From Erodium maritimum (lineage: Eukaryota > Streptophyta > Magnoliopsida > Geraniales > Geraniaceae): DNA of 64,000 nt. The stretch spans positions 58,044,754-58,108,753 of the forward strand of contig OY997596.1 in assembly GCA_963921825.1 (NCBI GenBank). The letters run 5' to 3'. The translations under genes were made by a program, and so were the position numbers. Shown in pieces: positions 45,515-57,900 of this stretch (positions are counted from its first letter, which is position 1; each line of letters begins with the position of its first letter). The notes beneath the pieces are model-generated. The model did not search any database. It was given only the letters and a program-made list of their open reading frames with translations, and was not told the origin of the DNA.

Positions 45515-48500
45515 ATGGGGAAAAAAGGTGGCTGGTTTGCTGCTGTGAAGAAAGCTCTGAGTCCCGACTCCAAGGTACATACAAAAATGTTGTCTGTATT
45601 GTTATTTGTAACCGTGTTACCCATGGCACTCATTGAAACAACATTGTTGATCTCAGAAAGGTAAAAAGTCGAAGAAGACCTCATCGGTGAAGCACCAGAG
45701 TTTGGATCCGGTTGATTCGTCTGAAGGATTTGGAGGAACTGTCCCCACCACACCTCCTCCTCACCATAGAGAATATGTGAAGCTAACAGAAGCTGAGAAT
45801 CAGCAGAGTAAGCATGCCTACTCCGTCGCAATCGCTACAGCTGTGGCTGCAGAAGCCGCTGTTGCAGCTGCTCATGCTGCTGCTGAGGTTGTGAGGCTCA
45901 CCGCTGTTTCTCGTTTCTCGGGGAAGTCAAAGGAGGAAATAGCTGCCATCAAGATTCAGACTGCTTTCCGTGGATACTTGGTATGAGGTCTTTCTTTGGT
46001 TTATTATCGTTTTCCTAATTGTGTTGGGAATGTGGAGGAAATTCAAGCCTTTGAAGAAAGGATTTGAATCTTGATATATGGATGTAACAATAGGTGATTA
46101 AAAGGGATAATTGCACATAACTTCCTTGAACTCTACGCCTTTTACACATTACTATCATCAACCTTAAGCCTTTACATCCAGCTACCCAGAAAAAATTACA
46201 CATAGCTTTTTTTGGCCGAAAAATGACAAAAATACCCTTGGCCCTTATCTCAAAAAGGGTTTCATTACTACCCTAGGCATTTTGATTGGATGTAGAAAAC
46301 AGCTGAGTGGGCGTAAAAAGACTTCTTAAAAGATCAAGGGGATAACTGCAAAAAAGTACCCCGAATTTGTCTTTCTGTTGTAATGTGTTTCAAAATGACG
46401 ATAAAACTATAAATTGTAAGGGTAAAAAAGGACAAGTTCAAGGCACTTTTTGCAATTATCTAAGAGGGCTACAAGTTGCAAAAAGTGAATACCTCATGGT
46501 ACTTTTTTGCAATCATCCCAAGATAAAACTATTAAAAAGAAGACAAATGACATTTTTAAAATTTATGATAAAGACATTTTTGACAAAAAAGACTATAGTT
46601 TAGAGTAGGTATCTGCAATATCCCCATGATTACATTTCATCTTCTTTCCATGGAATGTAATGAGTTCGTTGGAAGGGATTGGATTTCGATGTTCTCCCAG
46701 TTTGGGAAAGTAATGAGTTCGTTGTAATGATGTTTTATTGCTGGAATGTCCATAATGCCCTCTCTCTAATACATGGCACTTGCTCTTGCTATTTTGATTA
46801 TAGGCAAGGAGAGCATTGAGGGCTTTGAGAGGATTGGTGAGGTTGAAAACATTGATACAAGGGCAATCTGTGAAAAGGCAAGCAGCTACCACTCTACGCT
46901 GCATGCAGACTCTAGCTCGCGTGCAGTCCCAGATTCGTGCGCGGAGGATTAGGATGTCTGAGGAGAACCAAGCTCGCCAATGGCAGATCCAACAAAAACT
47001 CAAGAAAGAACAAGACAAGATCGCTGCCTCGGTAAGTCCTAGGTTGTAGGTCTCAGAACATTATAAATCTTGAACTGCTGTCATTTTATGTTATACATGT
47101 ATTGAAGTACAGATGGGAGGAGATTGGGATCTTAGTGGAAAATCTAAGGCCGAAGTCGAAGCAAAGTTACAGTACAAGCAAGAAGCTGCTATCAGAAGAG
47201 AACGGGCCTTGGCTTATGCATTCTCTCATCAGGTTCCATTTTCTCCCTCTCTGATATGCTTTGTGGGGCTTAATGCTTCGGGTTATCGGATAAATTTGAC
47301 TATGTGGTAGCGAAATTTATTTAGGGATAATTGCAAAAAAGTACAGTGAGGTATTCACTTTTTACAAGTCTTAGCCCGTCTTTGATAATTACAAAAAAGT
47401 GCACTGAACTTACCTTTGTGTAATTTTGTTTCAAAAATGACGATTTTACCATTGAAGTTTTAAAAGCAAGTAAAAAAAAAAAAACAGGATTTCACCTCTC
47501 TTATTTTTCTTTTTCTTTGAAAGTATAAAGAGGAAGAAAACTAAGATTAATTTTCTCATAATTTCTTAATAATTAAGAATTTTCAAAATGACTATTTTAT
47601 CCTTGAACCTTTTGAAAAGTAACAATTTTGTCATAAGCAATTTAAATAATAACAACTCTAAAAATTAAAATAAATCATTAAAATGATGATGAGTGATTAA
47701 CATAAATATTTTCCATTTCAAGGAAAATTATTCATTTTGAGTAATTTTAAACTACCCATTGTTTGGAAAATTGTACAATTGGGTTTGTGTAAGTTTTAAA
47801 GCAAAATGACTATTTTACCCTTGGGTCTTTTGAAAAATAACATAATTATATTAATGATTGTAAAAATTAAAATGATGCTTATTTTACCCTTTGTCATTGT
47901 GAAGAAGAAAAAAATCATATCCATTTTAACATAATGTTCTTGCCTTTCCATCTATGTTGACAGAATATTTCGAAAATGAACAGTGTTTCAAACAAGGGGT
48001 AGTTTAAAGTTCATATTTTTTCATATGGTAGTTTTAAGTTTGTGAGCGATTCATTGAGGTAGTTTTAAGGAATCCCCCTCTGTAAAATATGCTGTGTCTA
48101 AATATAGAACCCGATATAGGTTTCAAATGTTAGAAGTGTAGAACTACTTGAAGTGAATGTGATTGCTATTTTGGGACTAATTCATCTTTTACTTCCTTCA
48201 AATGCTAAACAAGGTTTTGATCAAACCAAATTGATCACTTTTTATTAATTAATTAATTCATGTAAATCAACAGCAAACTTGGAAGAACTCATCAAAATCA
48301 TCAAACCCGACATTCATGGACCCGAGCAACCCCCACTGGGGATGGAGTTGGCTGGAGAGATGGATGGCCGCCCGGCCATGGGAGAGCCGGAGCACAATGG
48401 ACTACAACAACGACCAAGCATCAACAACAACAGCAACAACTCGCGCCATGTCAGCAGCAGAGATTGGAATTGCATACACTCGTCACCACAATAAGCCATC

Positions 48501-48957
48501 TACACCTGACCAAAAACAGAACAGACCCCCCAGCCGCCAATCCCCCTCGACCCCACCTTCACGAGCTCCGTCCACATCATCAATGTCGAGAAAAACAAAG
48601 CAGAGCCCGAGAGGGAGCGGTTGGGGCGGGGACGATGACTCCAGGAGCTTGTTCAGCGCCCAGTCAGAGCGCTACAGAAGGCACAGCCTTGCAGGGTCTT
48701 CTGTGAGAGACGACGAGAGCCTTGCCAGCTCGCCATCTGTCCCCAGTTACATGACCCCGACAAAATCAGCAGTGGCCAAGTCTCGGGTGCCTAGTCCACT
48801 TGGATCAGCAGAGAAGAGATCGTCATCAAAGAAACGGCTCTTATTCGGGGGACCGCCTTCGCCAGCTGTTTCCTCTAGGAGGCATTCCTTGCCTCCCAAG
48901 CTAGAGTTTAGTACCGTTAATAAAGACAACGGGATTCCACAAAACAAGAGGCAATGA
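45515..48957 (+). CDS. IQD: IQD protein (IQ67-domain calmodulin-binding scaffold), 5 coding exons, 471 aa
   Basis: Exons 45515-45574, 45657-45980, 46804-47031, 47113-47232, 48274-48957; all phase 0. Starts [20 protein letters not shown], typical for IQDs. The IQ67 domain (about residues 112-180) has [26 protein letters not shown] then [20 protein letters not shown] and IRARRIRM. The phase-0 intron inside the first IQ motif (after TFRGYL-type sequence) is a hallmark of the family. Exon 5 has the W-rich [17 protein letters not shown] and a DUF4005 block [14 protein letters not shown]. The basic, Ser-rich C-terminus fits microtubule association. IQDs bind calmodulin and link Ca2+ signals to microtubules and cell shape. 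MITEs lie in introns 2 and 4. Confidence 0.94.
46104..46624. mobile_element. Fold-back MITE, family D, in IQD intron 2, interrupted by a family B MITE
   Basis: Starts GGGATAATTGCACATAAC, with TACACATAGCTTTTTTTGGCC-type arm; continues after the nested element with AAGATAAAACTATTAAAAAG and ends near CTGCAATATCCCC. The right arm is more diverged than in the copies at 2794 and 58790. Confidence 0.55.
46339..46519. mobile_element. Short family B MITE nested in the family D MITE
   Basis: Ends GGGATAACTGCAAAAAAGTA and the inverse of GGGATGATTGCAAAAAAGTA. Flanking 9-mers AAGATCAAG and AAGATAAAA match at 7 of 9; the uninterrupted family D copy in BCCIP has AAGATAAAA at this point, confirming the target site. 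Confidence 0.7.
47334..47645. mobile_element. Family B MITE, right arm lost, in IQD intron 4
   Basis: Left arm is well kept: GGGATAATTGCAAAAAAGTA, GAGGTATTCACTTTTTACAAG and GACGATTTTACC. The expected inverse arm is missing or unrecognisable. Confidence 0.55.
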
Positions 48958-49891
48958 CAGGTATGGTGAGAGTGCTGAATAAGGAGTTGGTTTGAGATTG
49001 TTTCTTGTTTCTTCTTCTGCAAGCAAATGATCTTCGTTTGAGAGGTGCTAAAAAGGTTACCGTTGCTATCTCAACGATTGGTCTTGTTAGATTTGTTTTA
49101 CAATGTCGTAGGAATTTAATTTTGTGGTGCAATTGATTTTATTCATGAATTTGTGTTTCTTTGTTGGCAGGATGTATTGTTTTGCTCATGTAGACTTGTT
49201 GTAGTACTGTCATAGATTCAATTTAACATTTGATTATCAACCCTCTACCACGCGGTTTTCGGACTACAAACTGTAGACGATTTTTGTTTGCGTAAACTAA
49301 CATGATATTTTGTGGAACTGTTCCATTAGGGTTCTCTCAGCCTCTCTTTCTCTACACATTGCACCTGTCATTGATCTCACCCATCAAGTCTTTCCAACGA
49401 CGGCTTCCGTATCGACTATTGCTTTCAATACTCTGATGACCCTCGTGAAGATTCCTTCACCCGCAAAAACTACACTCACACCGAGTCCCAAGGCGACAAG
49501 CGGTGAGCTCGGGACAGACTCATGCCCTGTCCCATCACCTCCCGTCATGCCTCCGACATCTACACGGGATTTTATAAAACCTGAGCGCATCAGGAGAGCC
49601 AAGCGTCTCGTTGACCTCTCCTCCACCCCTCGCTTTCAACCTGAGAAAAAATGGTCCAAGAGGATCCCACCCTCCATCCAGTCCACGAACCACAACAAGG
49701 CTGAATCCGACACGCCTCCCTGGCCTTATCCTGTCTCCCGCGACAGGTGAGAAGGGGTGTAAACCATCACTTCTGAAAATTCAAATTAGGTGCAGTAGCA
49801 AGATGTCGTCCAGTATGTCATGACTTGTCAACTGACATCTTCCTTCAGAATAGTATGGGGAAATAAACAATAAGAACAATCAAGCACATAA
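48958..49891. other. IQD 3' flank and intergenic sequence
   Basis: About 300 bp of probable IQD 3'-UTR. A 146-codon P/S/T-rich open frame at 49310-49750 has no recognisable domain and is not called as a gene. Confidence 0.4.
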
Positions 49892-50175
49892 GAGCACCCA
49901 CAGTCGTGGGCGGTAAGCTGCTGGCGAGGAGAAACCGCCGGCGAGGAGAAACCGCCGGCGAGGAGGAGGCGGGGAGCTGGCTAGGAGCTTAAGGCCGGCA
50001 CTTATCGCCGGCGAGGAGCAAAATGTGAATAAAAAGGGCACTTATCGCCGGCGGGGAGCACTTACCACTGTAGCTCGCTGGCTGGGAGTGCTGGCTAGAA
50101 GATTAAAAATAAATATTTTAAACCATCTCGCCAGCGCCATCTCGCCGGCTGCCGGCGAGATGGTTGTGGATGCTC
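49892..50175. mobile_element. Tourist-like (PIF/Harbinger) MITE with TAA duplication, GC-rich interior
   Basis: Ends GAGCACCCACAG and the inverse of GAGCATCCACAACC, flanked by TAA on both sides (49889-49891, 50176-50178). The interior repeats CGCCGGCGAGGAG several times on the left and carries the inverse on the right, allowing a strong stem. Confidence 0.8.
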
Positions 50176-51699
50176 TAAAGACACGAAGGTTTATTACCCA
50201 GTTCGGTGCATCATCACCTACGTCTGGGGGCACTTTGCCAGTGGAATGGTTTTCACATACAAGCTCTCAGATCATCTAGATCAACCCTATGTTACTATTA
50301 CTAAGTGAAAAACCTATCTCAGGGTCTCCCCTTGAATCCGAGCTACTCACTCGATCCCACTCTTCAAGCCCCTAGGTCTTGGATTGCTTTGAGCCATTCC
50401 GTCTTGGATTAGTTATTTGTTCTTCAACGGGGTTCATGAATCTTCCACAGTCACAACCCGAAAAGCAACTCAATAACTCAATAATTATGAATAGAGTTTG
50501 AGTGTGATACCGTTATTCTTTGTTCAACACTTCCAGCCTCCCAACACGTTAGTCCAACATGCTTGGAAGCTCTGAATGTTAAAACAAAGAACAACAACCA
50601 ATGGCCATAAGGCAATTGTGGCGTCGACTGATATGTCAATGGTAGTGTCGACCAACAGCAGCTAATAGAATATCTCTCGGCTTTTATAGCTGCTCCAACT
50701 TGTAAAACGTGCCTCATAAGTCTTCTTCATCCTTAGAGTCACGATCAAGAAATATCAGCCAGTTTCCTTAACCTAGATCGATTCTTAAAGCAAACAGATT
50801 TCTTTTGTTATAGAATAATATTCTAGTTAGGAAACAATGCCTAAGTCCGAATATGATGCTTGGAATAGAAGTATCTTTAAAATAGAAAACATTATATACT
50901 TATATTTAAATAAAGGAGTGCACGATCCTTATCTTCAAATTATGCCACGTGCACGCTCAGGAGGTCAATGACATTCGATCTGACATCTTCGACCAGACAA
51001 CGACCAAACGGAGCTCTGAATATCTTCATGAGTTATATAGCTCCTATCGCTTATAAACATGCCCCTAGGGTTTTCTTAGTCCTTGGAGTCGTGATCAAAC
51101 TAAATCTCCTTGTTTCCTTGCGCTTAGTATCTTTCTTAAATTGACTAGATCACTATCGCAGAATATCTTCACTTTTGGGAAACAAATCTTCAAGTTTCCT
51201 TGTGATAGAATACTTCCTAAATGGATCAGATATCTATTAAATAAGTATCTTGAAGTTTGGGAAACGAATCTTAGCGGGTTGGAGGACTATCCGTCTCTGA
51301 GTCCCTCCTACACCAGAATGTAGATCTATGAATTCCCTTCGATTTGATGCATTATATGAGGCGATTCAGAGTTCGTATGAGGGATTTATTCCCTTCGCAA
51401 GATCAGCCACCCTCCAAAACTCTTTAATCCGATTTTCCTTCATTTTAATCATTTTTCGATCAAAGCACATACAAAACACAACGAGAGACACAATACGAGT
51501 AACGAGAGAAAAGTGGGCCAAATTTACACAACCCCGGGACTGAAAAGCTCAAGAATGTGGGCCAAAAACATTTAAAAGTGATACAATTTATGTCCACATC
51601 AAAGGACGCACGTGATCGCCACACGTGGTTTAGTAATTCCCAAAATGCACCATTTTACTAGTAACAACAACCTAATTCAAATGAGTCAGATGCCTTGAC
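50176..51699. other. Gene-free interval, possibly LTR-derived
   Basis: No coding region recognised. The sequence just after the MITE (ACACGAAGGTTTATTACCCAG) resembles the end of plant retrotransposon LTRs, but no partner or duplication was found. Confidence 0.3.
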
Positions 51700-52225
51700 T
51701 TTTAAGGCATCGTGACAAATGTCTTCCCCTTGAGGAAAGCTTGACTTCAAGCTAATACTGAAGCCACTCGTAAAGGAAACCGGTGGCTGATTGTCGAAGC
51801 ATCTTCCCAGGTGACATCCTCAAGGCTGGAACAGTCTTATTGGATGAGATGTTACATTGCTAAGGAATTCTGGTGCTTCACAACTCTGGTCTAAAATAAT
51901 GCTAAATGAAGCAATCTGAGGTGCCCTTCTGCAATTGTATCAGGGAGTTGAGGTAACAATTTATTCTTGCTTCCCAGTTATTTCTTAAGTAGTAACACAT
52001 GAAAAATTGGGTGAATTTTTGATGTAAAAGGTAACCCGAGCATGTAAGCTACCTTGCCAATCCTCTTTAGCACCTGAAATGGCCCATAGAATCTAGGGAA
52101 AAACTTCAGGATGACCCTTAAATTGATCGAATTCTGGCGATATGGTTGCAGCCTCAAATAAACCCAATCTCCTACAACAAATTCTCTTTCAGACATTTCT
52201 TTATCAGTTTGGTGTTTCATCCTAG
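51700..52225 (-). pseudogene. Ty3/gypsy polyprotein C-terminal remnant
   Basis: Minus-strand frame 52220-51978 reads REFVVGDWVYLRLQPYRQ, FYGPFQVLKRIGKVAYMLGL and SKIHPIFHVLLLKK, the characteristic end of gypsy integrases. Further along (about 51830-51790), SSLEDVTWED and FPL-x matches the chromodomain-like tail. Stops and frameshifts present; no LTRs attached. Confidence 0.8.
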
Positions 52226-52233
52226 ACTAAGCT

Positions 52234-54225
52234 TAAACCAAATTAGCACCACAAATTACCCATTTATTTTTTGCAGACGACTGTTATGTGTTATGCAAGG
52301 CATCACATTAGAAATGGGAAGAGTGAGAAATTACCTCAGAATGTTCGAGGAAACATCTGGACAAGTGGTAAATCTACAAAATTCATCATTGTTCTTCAGT
52401 ACCAATACTCATGTCGATGCTAGAGGTGAAGGGGTACGATTTCTGGGTACCCCCGAGCTTCAGACACCATCCCCATATCTAGGGGTTCCCAATATGATAG
52501 GGAGTAGTAGGGAGAAAAGTCTACAATACATTCTAGACAAGATCCTACGTCGCATTCAGAGATGGGACGGGAAAATGCTAAACGGGGAAGGTGAGGAGGT
52601 TTTGGTTAAGTCAGTGTTGCAATCTATACCGACATATGCAATGAGCGTCATGAGACTCCCACAAGGGACCATAGAAAAATAAACGTGGCTTTAGCGAGAT
52701 TCTGGTGGAAGACATCAGGGGGAAGCAAAAACCCGGTTATTTGGAAATCCTGATCGACGATGTCTTGACCAAAAGAAGTGGGGGGTCCGGGTTTCAGGAA
52801 TATGCAAGACTTCAACACTGCGCTATTGGGTAAACAACTATGGAAGATAGCGACAGAAGAATCTAGTTCGGTAGCAAGGATGTTAAAGGCAAGATATTTC
52901 TGGGATACGACGACTCTGGAGGCAAAGAAAGGTGCTAATCAGAGTTTCATTTGACAGAGCCTCCTCTCGGCACAAGGCTTGGTAAAGCAAGAGGCTCGCA
53001 GATCTACTGGCCTAGGGGCCTCGACCTCAATTCTTTGACACCCGTGGTTAATTGGGGCAGAGCCTTAGATCAAGTCGACAAACTTAGACCTGGAACATCT
53101 AAACGTATCGGGACTCATGTTACCAAATACTAGAAGTTGGGACGAAGGGAAGATCCAAGAGATGTTCGATGAGAGGGACATCCTAGCCATCCTAGTAGTC
53201 CCAACAAGTAAGACGGTCAGATCGGACTCATGGTATTGGTTAGGAGAACAATTAGGACACTACTTAGTCAAGTCAGCCTACAAATTGCTCAACCACGGGC
53301 AATCGCTCCTAGCAACATCATCAGACATTTGGACGTCCATCTGGGATCTAGACGTCCTTCAAAAGGTAGAAATTTCCCGTGGAGAACTTGTGCAGGGTGC
53401 CTCTAGGTGGCATCTCAGATTCGGTCTAAAAGAATAGACATGTGGGCAACCTGTCCAGTCTGTCAAGGAAGTGAGGAGTCAGAAATACACCTGTTGGTTA
53501 CATGTCCGGTGGCAGCAGCATGTTGACAAAAGAATGGGTTGTCCCTTTCAAGTGAAATAGACGATTTTACAAAATGGATGCGGGTCATGCTCACCTTAAA
53601 CTCTTTTAATAAAAAGGGAGAGATAAATTTTCTACTTTGGGAAATCTGGAAAGCAAGGAACAGGAAAGTGTGGGACGACATCACTCTAGTGGCAGAAGCA
53701 ATCCACTACTCTTCGCTATGTCTGAATGCAGGGTGCCCGGAAGCGAAAGCACACAAGAAACTGAGATAGGTTACCCATAATTTAGGGGTCCAAGGTGCAG
53801 AAGGTAGATGGTAGTGCTCCTCCCATGGGTCTTGTGTTATTAACACTGATGATGCTCTTTTCGTAACAACAGGACAGATAGGTACAAGTTGGGTATGTAG
53901 GGACGACACAGACCAGATCATGAAGGCAAGATCCTCATCGTCTCGGGCCCCCAAGATTCGGGCTTGGTGGAAGCATATGCAATAAGGGATGCATTACAAT
54001 GGGCAATCCAGAGTCCAACTCAAAAAACCATCATCCAGAGTGATTATACGGTCATAGTAGATATGATCAACAAAAAGAGAAGGTCAGCTTCTCCCACATG
54101 GATAGTCGTTAGCGATTGTATTTCCCTGTTATCTAGACTCGAGGACGTGCAACTCAATTTTGTAAAACGGATAACGAACAAAACAACTCATTGGCTAGCC
54201 AGAGTGGCATGGTCATCCCATGTCT
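52234..54225 (+). pseudogene. LINE remnant: RT catalytic motif, zf-RVT and RNase H
   Basis: Across several frameshifts: LAPQITHLFFADDCYVLCKA (RT motif with FADD, 52246-52305), YLGVPNMIG, RRIQRWDGKMLNGEGEEVLV, LQSIPTYAMSVMRLPQ, ARFWWKTSGG, and SVARMLKARYFWDTTTLEAK. Next is a zinc-ribbon (zf-RVT) CPVCQGSEESEIHLLVTCPV with FLLWEIWKARNRKVWDD, and an RNase H-like end (AYAIRDALQWAI, IIQSDYTVIVDMI). This is the 3' half of an L1-type plant LINE, inactive. It abuts the gypsy remnant in opposite orientation. Confidence 0.85.
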
Positions 54226-54969
54226 GAGAAATGACAAGAATAGTTTATCCTGAAACCATCTCATCGGATTTTTATTATCGACATTTAAATAATATATCTT
54301 CGTATTTGTTCAAAAATAAACACCTCACATCACAATATATATATATGACTATATGAGATAACAAAAAGACTAGCACATGGATAGATGTTAAGATTCTTTA
54401 TTCTGAATAGATTAACCACTGTCTATGAAAACATGATAAACTGATTATTTTAGTACACATTTAAAATAAAGTAATAGAAGCATTTTATGAGAGCAATGGA
54501 GCAATTCTCCGAATGTTGCTCCATTTTGGAAGTAAGACCCAATTTTGGGTTTGTCCACAATATTGTCAGTTGACGGCATCAACATCTGCCATTTCTTCTA
54601 CGATCTTCACTCTCGTTGTTCTTCTGAATCTCCTTAAACCCACCCCTTTCCATGGATACATACACTACAGATCATGTGTAATGGTTGATACGTATAGCTC
54701 TAGATTCAGATTGGGAAATGCCGATTCTCAATCCCTGTATGTTTTAGCGTCACATTTCAGTCTATAGCTCGTAGAATCGTCTGGTTCTACAGTAATTTTT
54801 TCCTATTTTTTTGTTTATTTTCCTGAAAATTTCTGGGTCTGTGCAGTTCTTATTTCTGTGTTGGGCTTTCTCTGTGAAAGGACTGTCGAGGAAAGATTCT
54901 GTGGTTGACCTTCGATTGGCATTGAAAATAGAAGTGGGTGAGTGTAAAGTTTGTGTTTTGATGGGAGGG
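54226..54969 (+). promoter_or_regulatory. SAMTL promoter and leader region
   Basis: About 700 bp between the LINE and the start codon. No firm TATA box or splice site was assigned. An open frame extends upstream to 54811, but the family's N-terminus begins at 54970 (or 54961), so the upstream part is taken as leader. Confidence 0.35.
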
Positions 54970-57900
54970 ATGGTGTCTCCGAACGACCCAATCGAGTCGT
55001 TTTTCAATTCGATACATGTCGTGAAGGAGGCGATTTCGCCCCTTGAATTGGGTATTCGGAAAGGTTTCAAGGATTTTGAGGCTTGTTGGTCTGTTCATAA
55101 GCATAGAGGGAGCAGTAGTGTTGACTTGTCTAGTCCGTTGAAGGATTGTTGTGGTGATGGTGATAAGAGTGATAAGAGTGGAAAGTTTCAGACCCCAGCT
55201 GCTGTGAAGAAGAAGAAGAAGAGCAAAGGGTTGTCTATGAAGGTCCCAATCAAGGACTTTTGGGGATTGTTTTCGCCTAATTCGGGGTGTGGAAATCGAA
55301 TGGAAGTGTCCAAGAAAAGAGGGTTGGAAGAGAGTGATTCTGATAATGGTAGTGGCTCTTGTAAATGGTCTGTGTTGGTAGATGGTTTTGTGCAGGTGTT
55401 GCCAACTCCATTTAGGGGTGCTAAGAAGCAGGTTCAGAGAACGGGCATTGAAGATAAAGCAATTGAATCAAGGAGCCAATGTGTTGAGGGGACTCGATAT
55501 GAAGAAGGGAAGCAAGTGTCACTTGAATGCTATATCGGTTTCATGATCGAGCAATTGAATCATAATCTTCAGAAGTTCAATCATCGGGGTGCAATGTCCA
55601 TCATTTTTGAGGGTCAGAAAGCAGAGGTAAATGGTTTCTTGAGGGGCTTGAGCTTTGCAAGAGTGGGAGGCGTGCCATCCAGCATTGTTGGAGTTTCACC
55701 TTCTGTTAATGAAGAGGGTGATGATGGTGTAGTAGCTGGTCAGAGTAGTGAAGAAACTGGAGGTGCTAGTGGAATGCTACTACCAAATGTAGAGCGTTTA
55801 AGATCAACACTAGCTAATGTCACGTTAACTGAAGTCATTGAGCTTGTACCAAAAGTGGGAAGATCGTCTAAAGACCATCCAGACAAGAAGAAACTATTAT
55901 CTGTTCAGGATTTCTTTAGATACACAGAGTCTGAAGGTATGGATTTGCCACCAGTTGAATGTTGCTTTGAATTAGTTTACTGTTAAGAATTTCAGTATAT
56001 GATGGAAAATCTAGTTTGATGAGTTAAAATTTTCAGATAATTAATTTTTGAGATAATTGCAAAAAATACCCTGAGACATTCACTTTTTGCAAGTTGTAGT
56101 CCTCTTCTTGATAATTGCAAAAAATGTGTCCTGAACTAGCTTCTTGTTGCACTTTGTGTAAATTTGCTTTAACATGACGATTTTACCCTTTAAAAATAAT
56201 CAGTAAAAAAACAAAAAAAATCCAAAATTTTCAAAGTAAGAGATGAAAATTTTGGATATGTTGTTATTACTTATTATTTTGGCATAATTACCTTTAGTAC
56301 CCCTTATGTATTGGTAACACTTCTTTAGTACCCTGATGTATTGGTAACAATCTGGATAAAATTTTGGTCAAGTTTACGCCATTTTGATGATCAGTGACCA
56401 ATTCATTAGGGGTATTAAATGTCATGTTACCAATACATAATGAGTATTAAATGATCTGTGACCATTTCATAAAGGGTACTAAATGTGTCTTACCCAAAAC
56501 GTAAGGACTGTTCATGAACGTTATAAAACTTTGGGGTACTAAAGGTATGTTACCAATTCAAAAGGGGTACAAAAGGTAATTAACCCTATTATTTTTTAAA
56601 TTTAAAATTTCAAGGGTAAAATCGCCATTTTGAATTTTTTTTGCACAATCTGTAATGAAAAGGCAAGTTCAGGGCACTTTTTTGCAATTATCAAAGAAGA
56701 GGACTACAATTTGCAAAAAGTGAATACCTCAAGATACCTTTTTTGCAATTATCCCTGTTTTTTTAAAATGTTTTTGAAATGAAAGCTATTTTTGTAGAGC
56801 ATTTTCATTGCTGGAACTGATAAGTTATTAATCAAATTTATCGTAGTCATTCTGATTTTCTATAACATGTACAATTAAATTATTGAAAAGCTTACTAACC
56901 AACCACATTACAGGATGGAGGTTCTTTCAGGAGCTGGACAAAGATGGTGATGGCCAAGTAACTATACAAGATCTTGAAGCCGAAATGAGAAAAAGAAAAT
57001 TGCCACAAAGATATGCTAGAGAGTTTATGAGTCGTGCTAGAGCTCACTTATTTTCAAGATCATTCGGTTGGAAACAATTTATGTCGATGATGGAGCAGAA
57101 AGAATTGAGTATTCTTCGTGCTTACACTTCTCTTTGCCCAAGCGAGTCCGGGACATTGAAGAAGAGTGGAATATTATCATCTCTTAAGAACTCAGGACTT
57201 CCAGCAAATGAAGACAACGCCATTGCCATGATGCGCTTTCTGAATCCAGACTCTGAAGAATCTGTTTCTTATGGGGATTTTCGGAATTTTATGTTTTTGC
57301 TACCTAATGAACGGCTTCAAGATGATCCCCGGTAAGCTAAAATAACTCGGTTATATAGGTGTTAGATCCGGTAGCATAATTCCTTGATATTGAATAAGCA
57401 TCATTTTACTCCATTACTCTTGTGTTTCTTCCCTTACCTTCTATAGTTAATAGTCTAAATTGGCCTTAGCTTAAAAATTGCTTCCAGAGTGAAAAATAAG
57501 GGGGAATTTCAGCTTTCAACGGTAAAAAAATACATAATTTGCATTTCACAACGGTGTATTGTTGTTTGGTAAGGTTCACCAGAAATTTAGTTGCATCGTC
57601 ACTCACTTCATTAAAAATTGCCTGAAATGACTTGTACTCCTCAATCCTATGTGAAATAATAATTAAAGAAGGAGTTTCTTTTTGTTTTTTGAAGGGGTAA
57701 ATCTGGTATTTGGGAAATTTTAAACGGTGCAACTAAACCTTTTGTGAATGTTAAAGCACAATCCAACCCCAAAAGCTCAAGCTGATGGGTGGAGGCATCA
57801 ATATGCTTATCAAATGGTCAATTCGTCCACACACTTTTAATGTGGGACACACACTTTAATGTTCCCACTCACGTGCGGGCCTCGCACGTGTTGCACACTA

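Noticed and set aside
49310..49750. 146-codon P/S/T-rich open frame
   Set aside because: No domain, no gene model around it, repetitive low-complexity composition; could be a transposon scrap but not supportable as a gene.
54811..54969. N-terminal extension of SAMTL
   Set aside because: Family proteins begin at the MVSPND-type start; the upstream part is hydrophobic leader translation without family similarity.
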